Positions 1-7,595 of a stretch of DNA of 64,000 nucleotides are shown in pieces. The DNA is taken from the NCBI RefSeq assembly GCF_001426485.1, contig NZ_LMET01000001.1, positions 2,098,505-2,162,504 of the forward strand, written 5' to 3'. The DNA comes from Aeromicrobium sp. Root472D3. Its GTDB lineage: Bacteria; Actinomycetota; Actinomycetes; Propionibacteriales; Nocardioidaceae. The notes beneath the pieces were generated by a model. It was not told the origin of the DNA and ran no database searches. It saw only the letters and a list, made by a program, of their open reading frames with translations. Every line of letters starts with the position of its first letter. Within the stretch, counting starts at the first letter, position 1. A program made the translations under genes and the position numbers.

Positions 1-170
1 ACTCGCGCTTCTTCACCGCGATCTGCCCGCGGGTCTACCGCTTCGCGCCGTTCCGCATGACGAAGGCGCAGCGCGAGTCGATCCACTCCTTCGACGAGCA
101 CCTGGGCGTGGACGCCTTCCTGGACGGCGTCCGCTGGTACCGCCGACTGATCGAGAGGCTCCCCGCATGA
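1..170 (+). CDS. M20-type metallopeptidase, C-terminal fragment
   Basis: Only the last 55 codons lie in the window; the 5' part is outside. The visible tail has the aromatic VYRFAP segment, then an IHSFDE stretch and a closing helix FLDGVRWYRRLIERL. This is how M20/M25/M40 zinc carboxypeptidases end: a metal-site His/Glu segment, then the last helix of the catalytic domain. Family membership is inferred from this tail alone, and the substrate cannot be told. The stop overlaps the start of the next gene as ATGA, so the two are probably co-translated. Confidence 0.6.
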   Translation, partial: SRFFTAICPRVYRFAPFRMTKAQRESIHSFDEHLGVDAFLDGVRWYRRLIERLPA

Positions 171-1627
171 CGACGTCGACCGGCAGGGCCGCCGCGCAAG
201 GGCTGGGCGCCGTCGTCGGCTTCCTCGTCGCCGTCGAGATCGCCAGCGGCGTGCTGCAGGGCTACTACACGCCGATCTACCCGCAGATCGCCGAGCACCT
301 CGACATCTCCGAGGGCGACATCAACTGGTTCGAGGCGGCGCAGCTGATCGTCTCGGCGCTGGCGATCCCGCTGCTGGCGCGCCTCGGCGACCTCATCGGT
401 CACAAGAAGGTGCTGGTGCTGGCCACCGCCGTCACGGCGCTGGGCTCGTGGATCACGGTCGTCGCGCCGTCCTTCACGACGTTCCTGATCGGCTGGGCAC
501 TGCAGGGTGCCGCGATCATCTGGCTGCCGCTCGAGATCGCGATCATCCACCGCCGCACCCGCGACTCCGGACGTCAGGGGCTGCTGACGCGCCGCGGTGC
601 CGCGGTGCTCGTCGGCGCGCTCGAGCTGGCGGTCATCATCGGCGCGCTGACGAGCGGCGCGATCGTCGACAGCCTCGACATGAAAGTCGTCCTCGCGGTG
701 CCGGCGATCGTCCTGACGGTCGTGCTGGTGGCGGTGTGGTTCGGCATCGAGGACGCGCCGGGGGAGTCGTCCGGTGGCATCGACTGGACGGGCCTGGCCC
801 TCGTCACCCTCGCGCTGGGCCTCGTGATGGCCGGGCTGGTGCTGGTGCGGCTCGAGGGCGCGGGCAGCGTCCGCGCGTGGATCGTCATGCTGCTCGGCGT
901 GCTCGCGCTGGTGCCGTTCGTGCGGCACGAGCGGTCGGTCGCCGACCCCATCGTGGACGTCGACCTGCTCGCGAGCCCGAGCCAGTGGCCGATCCAGCTG
1001 ACGGCGTTCCTGTTCGGCATCCCGGTGCTGGGAGGTCAGATCCCCTTGTCAACCTTCGCCCAGGCCGATCCGGACGTCCGCGGGTACGGCCTCGGCGCCG
1101 ACTCCGGCTTCGTCTCGACGCTGATCGGTGTCTACGTCATCACGCTGGCGATCGGAGCGTTCACGCTGCCGGTGACGACGCGGCTGTTCGGCGTCCGGCG
1201 CACCCTGATCATCGCGTGCCTGTTCGTCGCGGTCGGTTACGCGCTGTGGCTGCCGTTCCACGACACGACGCTGCAGGCGATCATCAACATGGCGGTCGCC
1301 GGTCTCGGCTCGGGCGCGCTCGTCGCGTCGTTGCCAGCCGCCGCTGCGGCCGCGGCGCCACCGGAGCGGACGGGTATCGCGACCGGCATGACCAATGGCA
1401 CCAAGGTCATCGGCGGCGCGATCGCGTCCTCGATCTTCGCGATCGCGCTGGCCTCCACCGGCTCGATCGACAAGCTCGGCGAGGAGGCCGCCAACGCTCC
1501 GCTCTCGGGCTACCTCGTGGTCTGGAGCGTCTGCTCGGGCGCCGCCCTGCTCGCCGCGATCGCACTCATGCTGGCGCCGAAGGTCGCCTTCGCCCGCCAG
1601 GACGAGCCGGCTGCGCCGACGGCGTGA
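167..1627 (+). CDS. MFS transporter (DHA2-like)
   Basis: 486 residues of alternating hydrophobic segments, long enough for the 14-helix DHA2 type of drug:H+ antiporter. A motif-A-like loop, GDLIGHKKV, follows the second helix (about residues 69-77), as in the major facilitator superfamily. The protein probably exports a small molecule by proton antiport across the cytoplasmic membrane; the substrate is unknown. The ATG overlaps the stop of the upstream peptidase gene by 4 nt. No regulator is adjacent. The 3' end faces the next gene, 18 nt away. Confidence 0.85.
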   Translation: MTTSTGRAAAQGLGAVVGFLVAVEIASGVLQGYYTPIYPQIAEHLDISEGDINWFEAAQLIVSALAIPLLARLGDLIGHKKVLVLATAVTALGSWITVVAPSFTTFLIGWALQGAAIIWLPLEIAIIHRRTRDSGRQGLLTRRGAAVLVGALELAVIIGALTSGAIVDSLDMKVVLAVPAIVLTVVLVAVWFGIEDAPGESSGGIDWTGLALVTLALGLVMAGLVLVRLEGAGSVRAWIVMLLGVLALVPFVRHERSVADPIVDVDLLASPSQWPIQLTAFLFGIPVLGGQIPLSTFAQADPDVRGYGLGADSGFVSTLIGVYVITLAIGAFTLPVTTRLFGVRRTLIIACLFVAVGYALWLPFHDTTLQAIINMAVAGLGSGALVASLPAAAAAAAPPERTGIATGMTNGTKVIGGAIASSIFAIALASTGSIDKLGEEAANAPLSGYLVVWSVCSGAALLAAIALMLAPKVAFARQDEPAAPTA

Positions 1628-1645
1628 CAGGTGCTGGCTCGGACG

Positions 1646-2209
1646 TCAAGCGTCCCCCTCAAGGGCGACCCACTCGTCGCGCGCCAGGTCGTAGCCGTCG
1701 AGTGGCATGCCCAGCGCGCGACGTACGCGGTAGCGACCGTTGAGGGCGCGCATGTCGACGTCCTCGACGTCGTCGGGGTGGACGTCGAGCAGCGGGAGCG
1801 TGAACCATCGCAGGGCCTGTCGCAGGCGTCCGGCCTCCTCCAGCGTGCTGGCGATCCACTCGCACTCCACGCCGCCGATCAGTCCTGAGCGCACACGCAC
1901 GAGCATCTCGGCGAGCAGCGCGTCGGCCCGGTCGTCCTCGCCGGCCTCCAGCTCTGACATGAGCAGCCCGCAGCGAGGGTCGAGCTCGGTCGGTCCGCCG
2001 TCCTCGATCGCGGCCAGGCTCGCCTCGCGTGCCCCGGCGAAGTCGCCGACGAGGTGGAGCTCGCCGGCCAGCGCGGTCAGGAACTCCGCGCGTCCGTCCT
2101 CGCCGTGCTCGAAGTCGTCGAGGCGTCGGCGCAGGACTGCGACGCGCTTGGCGGGTGTCCCGGCGGTCCCGATGCGGGCGAGCTCGGCGTCGACGTCCTT
2201 CATGTCCAT
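1646..2209 (-). CDS. TPR-like helical protein, paralogue of the 17.6-kb gene
   Basis: 187 residues, mostly predicted helix, starting MDMKDVDAELARIG. No named family is recognised. It is clearly related to the protein at 17598-18164. Both have an EFLT/EVLT-AxxL segment, an AAI-DGG motif, EWIAxxLEDAGRLRxALRWFTxPLxD, and near the C-terminus a GRxRVRRALxxPxDxYDxAxDxW block. The helix spacing suggests tetratricopeptide-like repeats, hence a protein-protein scaffold. The chosen ATG lies 7 nt after a GACGAT hexamer, which fits a leaderless transcript. An upstream in-frame ATG at 2293 would add 28 residues that have no counterpart in the paralogue. Confidence 0.7.
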   Translation of the reverse strand: MDMKDVDAELARIGTAGTPAKRVAVLRRRLDDFEHGEDGRAEFLTALAGELHLVGDFAGAREASLAAIEDGGPTELDPRCGLLMSELEAGEDDRADALLAEMLVRVRSGLIGGVECEWIASTLEEAGRLRQALRWFTLPLLDVHPDDVEDVDMRALNGRYRVRRALGMPLDGYDLARDEWVALEGDA

Positions 2210-2283
2210 GGGGCCAATCGTCGCAGTCGGCATGCTCCCCGGACCCACCCCGCCATGGGAGTCGTTGTCGCGTTGACATAGCG

Positions 2284-2295
2284 ATATGCGCATAT
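2284..2295. promoter_or_regulatory. Perfect 12-bp palindrome before the ArsR gene
   Basis: ATATGCGCATAT lies 12 nt upstream of the ArsR start. AT-rich inverted repeats of this kind are typical operators of SmtB/ArsR metal sensors, so autoregulation is the simplest reading. The site is an A+T island in very GC-rich DNA. Binding is inferred. Confidence 0.55.
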
Positions 2296-2307
2296 AAGGA
2301 TGTCTGC

Positions 2308-2622
2308 ATGAGTGACAGCCGGGACATCCTCGCGGAGTACAGCAGCGTGAGCGACGTCTTCGGTGCGTTGTCGTCGCCGGTCAGGGCCGCCATCGTGCAC
2401 CGCCTGACCGACGGCGAGCAGACCGTCAGCTCTCTCGTCGACGCCCTCGGCCTGTCCCAGCCGCTCGTCTCGCAGCACCTCCGGGTGCTGCGCAGCGCGC
2501 GACTGGTCGCAACCGAGCGGCACGGCCGGGAGATCGCCTACTCGCTGGCGGACGACCACGTCGCTCACGTCTTCCTCGACGCCTTCCACCACACCCAGGA
2601 GAACCACGATGACGATCACTGA
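2308..2622 (+). CDS. ArsR/SmtB-family metalloregulator
   Basis: 104 residues with the compact winged-helix fold of ArsR proteins: FGALSSPVRAAIVHRL, then a recognition-helix segment LGLSQPLVSQHLRVLRSARLV and the wing HGREIAYSLAD. The last residues, HVAHVFLDAFHHTQENHDDDH, supply a His/Asp-rich tail of the type used for Zn or Ni sensing on the last helix. It probably represses itself and the next gene until metal binds. The ATG was chosen because it sits just after the palindrome and begins the conserved fold. The stop overlaps the metallothionein-like gene by 14 nt, so the two form an operon. Confidence 0.85.
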   Translation: MSDSRDILAEYSSVSDVFGALSSPVRAAIVHRLTDGEQTVSSLVDALGLSQPLVSQHLRVLRSARLVATERHGREIAYSLADDHVAHVFLDAFHHTQENHDDDH

Positions 2623-2932
2623 CCACCGCGAGGCCGAGAGCCACGCCCACACCCACGGACCGGCCTGCGGACACGAGGCCGTCGTCCACGAGGACCACGT
2701 CGACTACCTGCACGACGGTCACGTCCACCACGAGCACGAGGGCCACTACGACGAGTGCACCGTGTGCTCGTGCGCCAACTGCTCCGACAGCTGCGCCAAG
2801 TGCGAGTGCTCCGACTGCACCTGCGCGACGTGCAACCACAACGTCTGCTCGTGCAGCAACTGCGGCGGCGACACGTGCGGCAACTGCGTCTGCTCCGACT
2901 GCTCCTGCGCGACCTGCAAGCACGCCGCCTGA
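2609..2932 (+). CDS. His-rich/Cys-rich metallothionein-like protein
   Basis: 107 residues in two metal-binding halves. The N-terminal half (about 1-48) is a His/Asp/Glu domain with HAHTHGPACGH and HVHHEHEGHYDE; most of the 15 His are here. The C-terminal half is a tandem duplication of a 27-residue unit (VCSCxNC....CxxCxCSDCxCATCxH), with nine Cys per unit and 19 Cys in the half. Such a protein should bind several Zn, Cu or Cd ions in the cytosol; no signal peptide is seen. An AGGAG ribosome site lies inside the end of the ArsR gene, with which it overlaps by 14 nt. I know separate families with similar halves; this fusion I do not recognise. Confidence 0.8.
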   Translation: MTITDHREAESHAHTHGPACGHEAVVHEDHVDYLHDGHVHHEHEGHYDECTVCSCANCSDSCAKCECSDCTCATCNHNVCSCSNCGGDTCGNCVCSDCSCATCKHAA

Positions 2933-2949
2933 GCGAACGACCTGCGCGA

Positions 2950-2988
2950 CACCGGTGCCCCCGTCACGTCATGGCGGGGGCGCCGGTG
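2950..2988. terminator. Bidirectional hairpin between convergent genes
   Basis: Fourteen-base arms at 2950-2963 and 2975-2988 pair with one G-T wobble around an 11-nt loop. The hairpin lies between the tail of the metallothionein-like gene and the tail of the ZIP gene. There is no T run, as is common in actinobacteria. Confidence 0.75.
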
Positions 2989-2992
2989 CGTC

Positions 2993-3742
2993 TCAGACGT
3001 GTCCGATCGCGAACGCCGTGAGGAAGCCGATCGTCGCGAGCAGCCCGGCGTAGAGATGGGTCTTCTCGAACGCCTCGGGGATCATCGTGTCGGCCACCAT
3101 CGTGAGGATGGCTCCGGCGGCGACGGCCGTGATCGCCGCGATCGTCTCGTCAGCCGCCCCCTCGAGCAGCAGGCTGCCGACCATCGCCGCGATGCCGGAG
3201 GCCACCGCGATGCCGACCCAGACGCCGAAGACGTAGCGCGCGCTGCGGCCGTTGCGCTTCATGCCGGCCGCGCTCGAGAGGCCCTCCGGCAGGTTGGAGA
3301 TGAAGATCGCGGCGAGCACGGGCACGCCCACGCCACCACCGCCGAGCAGCGAGACGCCGAGCACGACCGATTCGGGGATGCCGTCGAGCAGGGCTCCGAC
3401 CGCGATGGCCGCGCCACTGCCGGCCTGCTCGTCCTCGGACGGCTGCTGCTCCTGCGACCGCTTGCGGTGCTGCGCCCCGCGGCGGGCCAGGAAGACGTTG
3501 GCCGCGACGTAGACGATCGCCCCGCCCAGCGCGCCGAGCAGCGTCGGCAGCAGCCCGCCGGTCGTCTCGGCCTCGTCGATCAGGTCGAACGACAGCGCCG
3601 AGATCAGCACGCCCGAGCCGAACGCCATGACGGACGCGACGACGGCCCGCGGCACCTTGACGAACCAGGCGATGAGCGCGCCGATGACGAGGGCGCCGCC
3701 CGCGAGCAGACCCCACGCGCCGGCTTCGAGCCAGATGGGCAT
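2993..3742 (-). CDS. ZIP-family metal transporter
   Basis: 249 residues with about eight hydrophobic segments and a charged cytoplasmic loop around residues 88-108 (RKRSQEQQPSEDEQ). The paired transport-site signatures of ZIP proteins are present as LLDGIPESVVLG and SNLPEGLSSAAG. In the first, the usual metal-ligand His is replaced by Asp; in the second it is Ser. This is seen in some bacterial ZIP subfamilies and may change metal choice. It likely moves Zn or another divalent metal across the inner membrane. It converges on the ArsR-metallothionein operon, which supports a shared role in metal balance. Confidence 0.85.
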   Translation of the reverse strand: MPIWLEAGAWGLLAGGALVIGALIAWFVKVPRAVVASVMAFGSGVLISALSFDLIDEAETTGGLLPTLLGALGGAIVYVAANVFLARRGAQHRKRSQEQQPSEDEQAGSGAAIAVGALLDGIPESVVLGVSLLGGGGVGVPVLAAIFISNLPEGLSSAAGMKRNGRSARYVFGVWVGIAVASGIAAMVGSLLLEGAADETIAAITAVAAGAILTMVADTMIPEAFEKTHLYAGLLATIGFLTAFAIGHV

Positions 3743-3846
3743 GTGACCTCCAGGGTGGGCGAGCGGGCGGTGACGCCCCGACTGGGTTACCCGATCGTTG
3801 TGCCCTCACTCAGGTGGTGGAGCGATGGCGCGCGATCACTGCAGCA

Positions 3847-3876
3847 TTGATATCATCAGCCGTAGATTTGATATCA
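3847..3876 (+). promoter_or_regulatory. Paired TTGATATCA operator repeats of the toxin-antitoxin operon
   Basis: The 9-mer TTGATATCA occurs at 3847-3855 and again at 3868-3876, exactly 21 bp apart (two helical turns). Each contains the palindrome TGATATCA. The second copy ends 15 nt before the antitoxin start. Ribbon-helix-helix antitoxins bind such phased repeats cooperatively, so this is probably the autoregulatory operator. Confidence 0.65.
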
Positions 3877-3891
3877 CACGTGGAGGTCGTC

Positions 3892-4131
3892 ATGGCGGCG
3901 GTGACGGTACGAGGGATCCCTGACGAGGTGCACCGTGCCCTGAAGGGGCAGGCGGTCGCACATGGACGCAGTACGGAGGCCGAGATCCGCGAGATCCTGA
4001 GACGTGCGGTGTCTGGTCCCGAAGACGCTCGCATGGGAGATCGACTCTCGGCGATCGGCGAGCGGCACGGCGGGCTGGATCTCGACGTCGTCCGTGACGA
4101 CTCACCTCCGGAGCCGGCCGAGTTCTCGTGA
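3892..4131 (+). CDS. FitA/VapB-type ribbon-helix-helix antitoxin
   Basis: 79 residues. The N-terminus AAVTVRGIPDEVHRALKGQAVAHGRSTEAEIREILRRAV is the classic FitA/StbC-type ribbon-helix-helix DNA-binding domain. The acidic, proline-containing C-terminus (DLDVVRDDSPPEPAEFS) would wrap the toxin. The ATG follows a GGAGG site at 3882-3886. It overlaps the toxin gene by 4 nt and sits behind two phased operator repeats. Confidence 0.9.
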   Translation: MAAVTVRGIPDEVHRALKGQAVAHGRSTEAEIREILRRAVSGPEDARMGDRLSAIGERHGGLDLDVVRDDSPPEPAEFS

Positions 4132-4547
4132 TCGTCCTCGACACCAACGTCATCTCAGAGGCGCTTCGCCGCGACCCCGACGCTGTCGTGCTCGACTGGC
4201 TCAATCGGCAGGTCGCGTCGACGTTGCACGTGTCGACCGTGACAGTCGCAGAACTTCTGCTCGGTGTGGAGCTGCTGGACCCGGGGCGACGCAAGGACGC
4301 TCTGCGTGCGGCGGTCTCAGAGGCAATCGCTCTGTTCGACGGCCGAGTTCTGCCGTTCGACGGTCCCGCGGCGGCCGTGTTCGCCGAACGCATGGCGGTC
4401 GCGCGCTCGCAAGGGCGGGCGGTGTCGCTGGCCGACGGCCAGATCGCCGCGACGGCCATGAGCTGCGGATTCGAGGTGGCCACGCGCGACACGGGCCCGT
4501 TCGTCGCAGTGGGAGCCGATGTCGTCGACCCGTGGACGGTCGACTGA
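4128..4547 (+). CDS. PIN-domain ribonuclease toxin (VapC/FitB type)
   Basis: 139 residues, full length for a PIN toxin. The four acidic metal-binding residues are in place: D5 (VLDTN), E42 (VAELLLG), D103 (LADGQIAA) and D121 (TRDTGPF). VapC-type enzymes cut tRNA or rRNA when free of the antitoxin. The GTG start overlaps the antitoxin stop as GTGA. The pair looks intact and functional. Confidence 0.92.
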   Translation: MIVLDTNVISEALRRDPDAVVLDWLNRQVASTLHVSTVTVAELLLGVELLDPGRRKDALRAAVSEAIALFDGRVLPFDGPAAAVFAERMAVARSQGRAVSLADGQIAATAMSCGFEVATRDTGPFVAVGADVVDPWTVD

Positions 4548-4609
4548 CCCAGCCGACATACCCTCGACGCCAGCGACCCGAGCGGGGGCGTGGACGACGG
4601 GAGCACGAC

Positions 4610-5920
4610 ATGGCGGAGCAGACGACGGCCGGACCGGGCCGCGAGCGGCAGAACGCGATCTACCGCGCCGGGGTCGTCGGCACGAAGCCGCTGGTGCCGA
4701 CGTCGTTCGCCGACCTCGAGCGCGCCGCGCACCGGGTGGCGTCCGCGAAGGGCTGGGCGTACGTCGCGGGAGGAGCCGGCGAGGGCCGCACGATGCGCAA
4801 CAACCGCGCCGCCTTCGACCGCTGGGCCATCGTGCCGCGCATGGCGCACGGGGGAGCGACCCGCAACCTCTCGGTCGACGTGCTCGGGACGCGGCTCGCG
4901 TCGCCGCTGCTGCTCGCGCCCGTCGGCGCCGGCCAGCTGATCGACCCGGACGCCGACCTGCACACCGCCAGGGCCGCGGCCAGCACGGGCGTCCCGTACG
5001 TCTTCACCAACCAGGGCGGCACCCCGATGGAGGAGGCCGCCGCCGAGATGGGCTCGACACCTCACTGGGTGCAGCTCTACTGGAGCACCGACGAGGACCT
5101 CGTCGACAGCCTCATCGGGCGCGCCGAGGCCAGTGGCGCCACGGCGCTCGTCGTCACGCTCGACACGACGACGCTCGGCTGGCGTCCGCAGGACCTGACG
5201 CTCGGCTCGCTGCCGTTCGCGCAGGGCCTCGGCATCGGCCAGTACACGTCCGACCCGCGCTTCCGCGACATCGTCGCCCAGCGGGTCGCAGCGGCGAAGG
5301 CGGCGGGTGCGGCGTCGGACGTCAAGGTGACGCTGCAGGCCATCCGGTCGCTGATCTCGATCACGAGGAACCACCCCGGACGCTTCCTCGACAACCTCCG
5401 CTCGCCGATGCCGCGGGCGTCCGTCGAGACGTTCCTCGACATCTACTCCAACCCCGGCCTGAGCTGGGACCACATCGCCACGCTGCGCGACCGCACCCGG
5501 CTGCCCGTCGTGCTGAAGGGGATCCTGCACCCGGACGACGCCCGGCGGGCCTTCGACCTCGGCGTCGACGGCATCGTCGTCTCCAACCACGGCGGACGCC
5601 AGGTCGACGGCTCGATCGCGTCGCTGGACGCCCTCATCGCCGTCCGCGAGGCCGTGGGGCCCGAGCCGACCGTGCTGCTCGACAGCGGCATCCGCACGGG
5701 CGCCGACGTGTTCGTGGCGCTGGCGCACGGCGCGGACGCGTGCCTGCTCGGCCGCCCCTACATGTACGGCATGGCGATCGCGGGGCAGCAGGGCGTCGAG
5801 GAGGTCGTCGCCAACGTCGTCGCCGAGCTCGACCTGACGATGGCGCTGACGGGCGCCACGGACGTCACGGACGTCCCGCGCGACGTCGTGGTGCCGAATC
5901 CGTCGTGGACGGGCGCGTAG
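4610..5920 (+). CDS. FMN-dependent alpha-hydroxy-acid oxidase, lactate 2-monooxygenase-like
   Basis: 436 residues covering the whole (beta/alpha)8 FMN-binding fold. SYVAGG-type N-terminus (AYVAGGAGEGRT), VITLDT-type strand (LVVTLDTTTLGWRPQDLT), KGILHPDDARRAF and the catalytic His327 in SNHGGRQ are present. The YRAG and GWRPQDL segments resemble mycobacterial lactate 2-monooxygenase more than glycolate oxidase. Expected chemistry is oxidation of an L-2-hydroxy acid with O2. ATG 4610 was chosen for the GGGAG site 6 nt upstream and the family N-terminus. It follows the toxin gene but is probably separately transcribed. Confidence 0.82.
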   Translation: MAEQTTAGPGRERQNAIYRAGVVGTKPLVPTSFADLERAAHRVASAKGWAYVAGGAGEGRTMRNNRAAFDRWAIVPRMAHGGATRNLSVDVLGTRLASPLLLAPVGAGQLIDPDADLHTARAAASTGVPYVFTNQGGTPMEEAAAEMGSTPHWVQLYWSTDEDLVDSLIGRAEASGATALVVTLDTTTLGWRPQDLTLGSLPFAQGLGIGQYTSDPRFRDIVAQRVAAAKAAGAASDVKVTLQAIRSLISITRNHPGRFLDNLRSPMPRASVETFLDIYSNPGLSWDHIATLRDRTRLPVVLKGILHPDDARRAFDLGVDGIVVSNHGGRQVDGSIASLDALIAVREAVGPEPTVLLDSGIRTGADVFVALAHGADACLLGRPYMYGMAIAGQQGVEEVVANVVAELDLTMALTGATDVTDVPRDVVVPNPSWTGA

Positions 5921-5995
5921 TCAGGCGTGATCCGTCGACGTAGTCACTTGTGACAGTCTTTCTGCGAATCTGGGACACGCGTACGAATCCAGACC

Positions 5996-6001
5996 TACTG
6001 T
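5996..6001 (+). promoter_or_regulatory. Leaderless -10 hexamer
   Basis: TACTGT ends 6 nt before the ATG at 6008, so transcription would start at or beside the start codon. Confidence 0.5.
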
Positions 6002-6007
6002 CGCGCC

Positions 6008-6247
6008 ATGAAGATCCGCAGCGCCATCGTCGCGTTCGTCCTGACGACCTCCGCCATCTCGGGCGCGGGTGTCGCGATCACCGCCAAGTCGGCCTCCGCC
6101 GCCACCTGCACCAAGACCTCCACGGGCAAGTGCATCAAGGGCGGCCAGTTCTGCCCGAAGGCCAAGTACAAGAAGACCGGCATCGACGCCAAGGGCCGCA
6201 AGTACGTCTGCAAGGGCGACAAGAACCACCCGCACTGGATGAAGTAG
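6008..6247 (+). CDS. Small secreted Cys-containing basic protein
   Basis: 79 residues. A signal peptide of about 32 residues ends in SASAA. The mature part is short, lysine-rich and has four Cys in CTKTSTGKC, GGQFC and YVCK, probably forming two disulfides outside the cell. The pattern FCP..KY...GIDAKGRKYVCK resembles a family of small actinobacterial exported proteins of unknown role. It stands alone between the oxidase and a converging gene. Function not recognised. Confidence 0.7.
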   Translation: MKIRSAIVAFVLTTSAISGAGVAITAKSASAATCTKTSTGKCIKGGQFCPKAKYKKTGIDAKGRKYVCKGDKNHPHWMK

Positions 6248-6253
6248 ACCGCC

Positions 6254-6520
6254 TCAGAACCAGGCGTCCCGCTGGGGGTTCGGGTCGGGGTGGCACGGCG
6301 TGAGCCGGTCGGCGGGCAGCCAGCGCTGCACGACCGGCGCACCGTCCTGCGTCTCGTCGACGAACACGACGAGCGCCGTCCACGTGCGTCCGTCGCGTCT
6401 CCAGTCGACGACGAACCCCTGCCACGGGCGGGCGTAGCGGTGGTCGGTCCGCCGCACGAGGACGTGGCGGGTGGGCTCGTACGGGGGCCAGGCGTCGCGC
6501 CTCGTCCGGTTCATCCCCAC
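6254..6520 (-). CDS. Conserved-looking hypothetical protein
   Basis: 88 residues, rich in Trp, Arg and Asp (WQGFVVDWRRDGRTWTALVVFVDE, VQRWLPADRLTP). No family recognised and no membrane segment. The length and the alternating beta pattern suggest a small beta-barrel domain. The GTG at 6520 is taken as start because a TAGTCT hexamer ends 6 nt upstream; ATG 6514 and GTG 6526 are alternatives. Converges on the small secreted protein 6 nt away. Confidence 0.6.
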   Translation of the reverse strand: MGMNRTRRDAWPPYEPTRHVLVRRTDHRYARPWQGFVVDWRRDGRTWTALVVFVDETQDGAPVVQRWLPADRLTPCHPDPNPQRDAWF

Positions 6521-6526
6521 CCGCAC

Positions 6527-6532
6527 AGACTA
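6527..6532 (-). promoter_or_regulatory. Leaderless -10 hexamer
   Basis: TAGTCT on the minus strand ends 6 nt before the GTG at 6520, the inferred first codon of the hypothetical gene. Confidence 0.5.
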
Positions 6533-6627
6533 GAACATGTGTTCGACCGAGGTCGATGATGATGCAACGCCGCCTGCACGCGGTCGCGACGCATCAGGTT
6601 CGGTCACGCGCGACGCGGTGCTGAAGG

Positions 6628-7494
6628 TCAGCGGGACGCGACGGACCCCCGCACGCCCGACATGACGGCGAGCTTGAACTTGGTCTCGTCCTCGGTGCCC
6701 GGGGTCGCCGAGAGGATGACGATCTTGAGCTCGGCGTCGCCGTCGGTCAGCACGTCGCAGTCGACCATGAGCGGCCCGACCGCGGGATGCTCGACGATCT
6801 TGCGTCCCTCCCGGTGCGCGCCCACCTCGCCGGCTGCCCACAGCTCGGCGAACCGCTCGTTGCCGGCGGTGAGCCGGGCGATCAGGTCGGCGAGACGTCG
6901 GTTGCCCGGAAACCGTCCGGTCGCGCGCCGCAGGTCGGACACGACCGCGGCGGGCACGGTGTCGTCCGTGAACGCCACGATCGGCCACTGCGCCAGCCGC
7001 GGAGCGCCGCCGTCGACGGGGAAGGTGTCGAGGGCGAAGTTGCGCTGCGCCGGCGGGGTCGCGGACGGGTCGCCGACGAGTGCCGCCCACCCACGGTTCC
7101 ACTGGATCATCTGCCAGTCGGCCGCGAAGACCGCCGTCGCGGAGTCGTCGTTGCGGTGCAGGATGCGCTGGATGCCCGGCGGGATGTGCTCGGAGATCTC
7201 ACCGCCGCCGGGGGGAGCCAGGCCCGCCAGCAGGTGCAGGTGGTCGCGCTCGTCGACGGTCAGCTGCAGCGCCCGGGCCAGTGCCGCGACGACCTGCGCA
7301 GACGGCGTGCTCGCGCGTCCCTGCTCGAGACGCACGACGTAGTCGACCGAGACGCCGGCGAGCTCGGCCAGCTCCTCGCGGCGCAGCCCCTGCGTCCGGC
7401 GCCCGTGCCGCATCGGCAGCCCGGCGGTGGCGGGGGAGAGCCGGTCGCGCCACGCCCGCAGCGTCGCTCCGAACGTGGTCTGGTCGAGGGTCAT
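6628..7494 (-). CDS. HTH regulator with MmyB-like ligand-binding domain
   Basis: 288 residues. The XRE-type helix-turn-helix (about 35-75) reads GLRREELAELAGVSVDYVVRLEQG, the hallmark N-terminus of MmyB-type actinobacterial regulators. The C-terminal PAS-like MmyB domain begins near residue 105 and contains WQMIQWNRGWAALVGDP. Members bind fatty-acid-like or other small ligands and often control a divergent oxidoreductase gene. Here the divergent neighbour is an SDR, 101 nt away, the likely target. The ATG has GACACT plus a 6-nt spacer upstream. Confidence 0.9.
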   Translation of the reverse strand: MTLDQTTFGATLRAWRDRLSPATAGLPMRHGRRTQGLRREELAELAGVSVDYVVRLEQGRASTPSAQVVAALARALQLTVDERDHLHLLAGLAPPGGGEISEHIPPGIQRILHRNDDSATAVFAADWQMIQWNRGWAALVGDPSATPPAQRNFALDTFPVDGGAPRLAQWPIVAFTDDTVPAAVVSDLRRATGRFPGNRRLADLIARLTAGNERFAELWAAGEVGAHREGRKIVEHPAVGPLMVDCDVLTDGDAELKIVILSATPGTEDETKFKLAVMSGVRGSVASR

Positions 7495-7595
7495 GGGTCC
7501 AGTGTCGCCTGTCGTCGGACGTCGTGACTGGTACTGCTCGTCCTACCGTCGAGCCGTCCCTGTTGCCGCAGGCACGGCAGGCGCACGCTGGACCC

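Noticed and set aside
5943..5954. GTCAC-TT-GTGAC inverted repeat before the small secreted protein gene
   Set aside because: Short (5-2-5) and 53 nt from the start with no adjacent regulator; recorded but not called as an operator.
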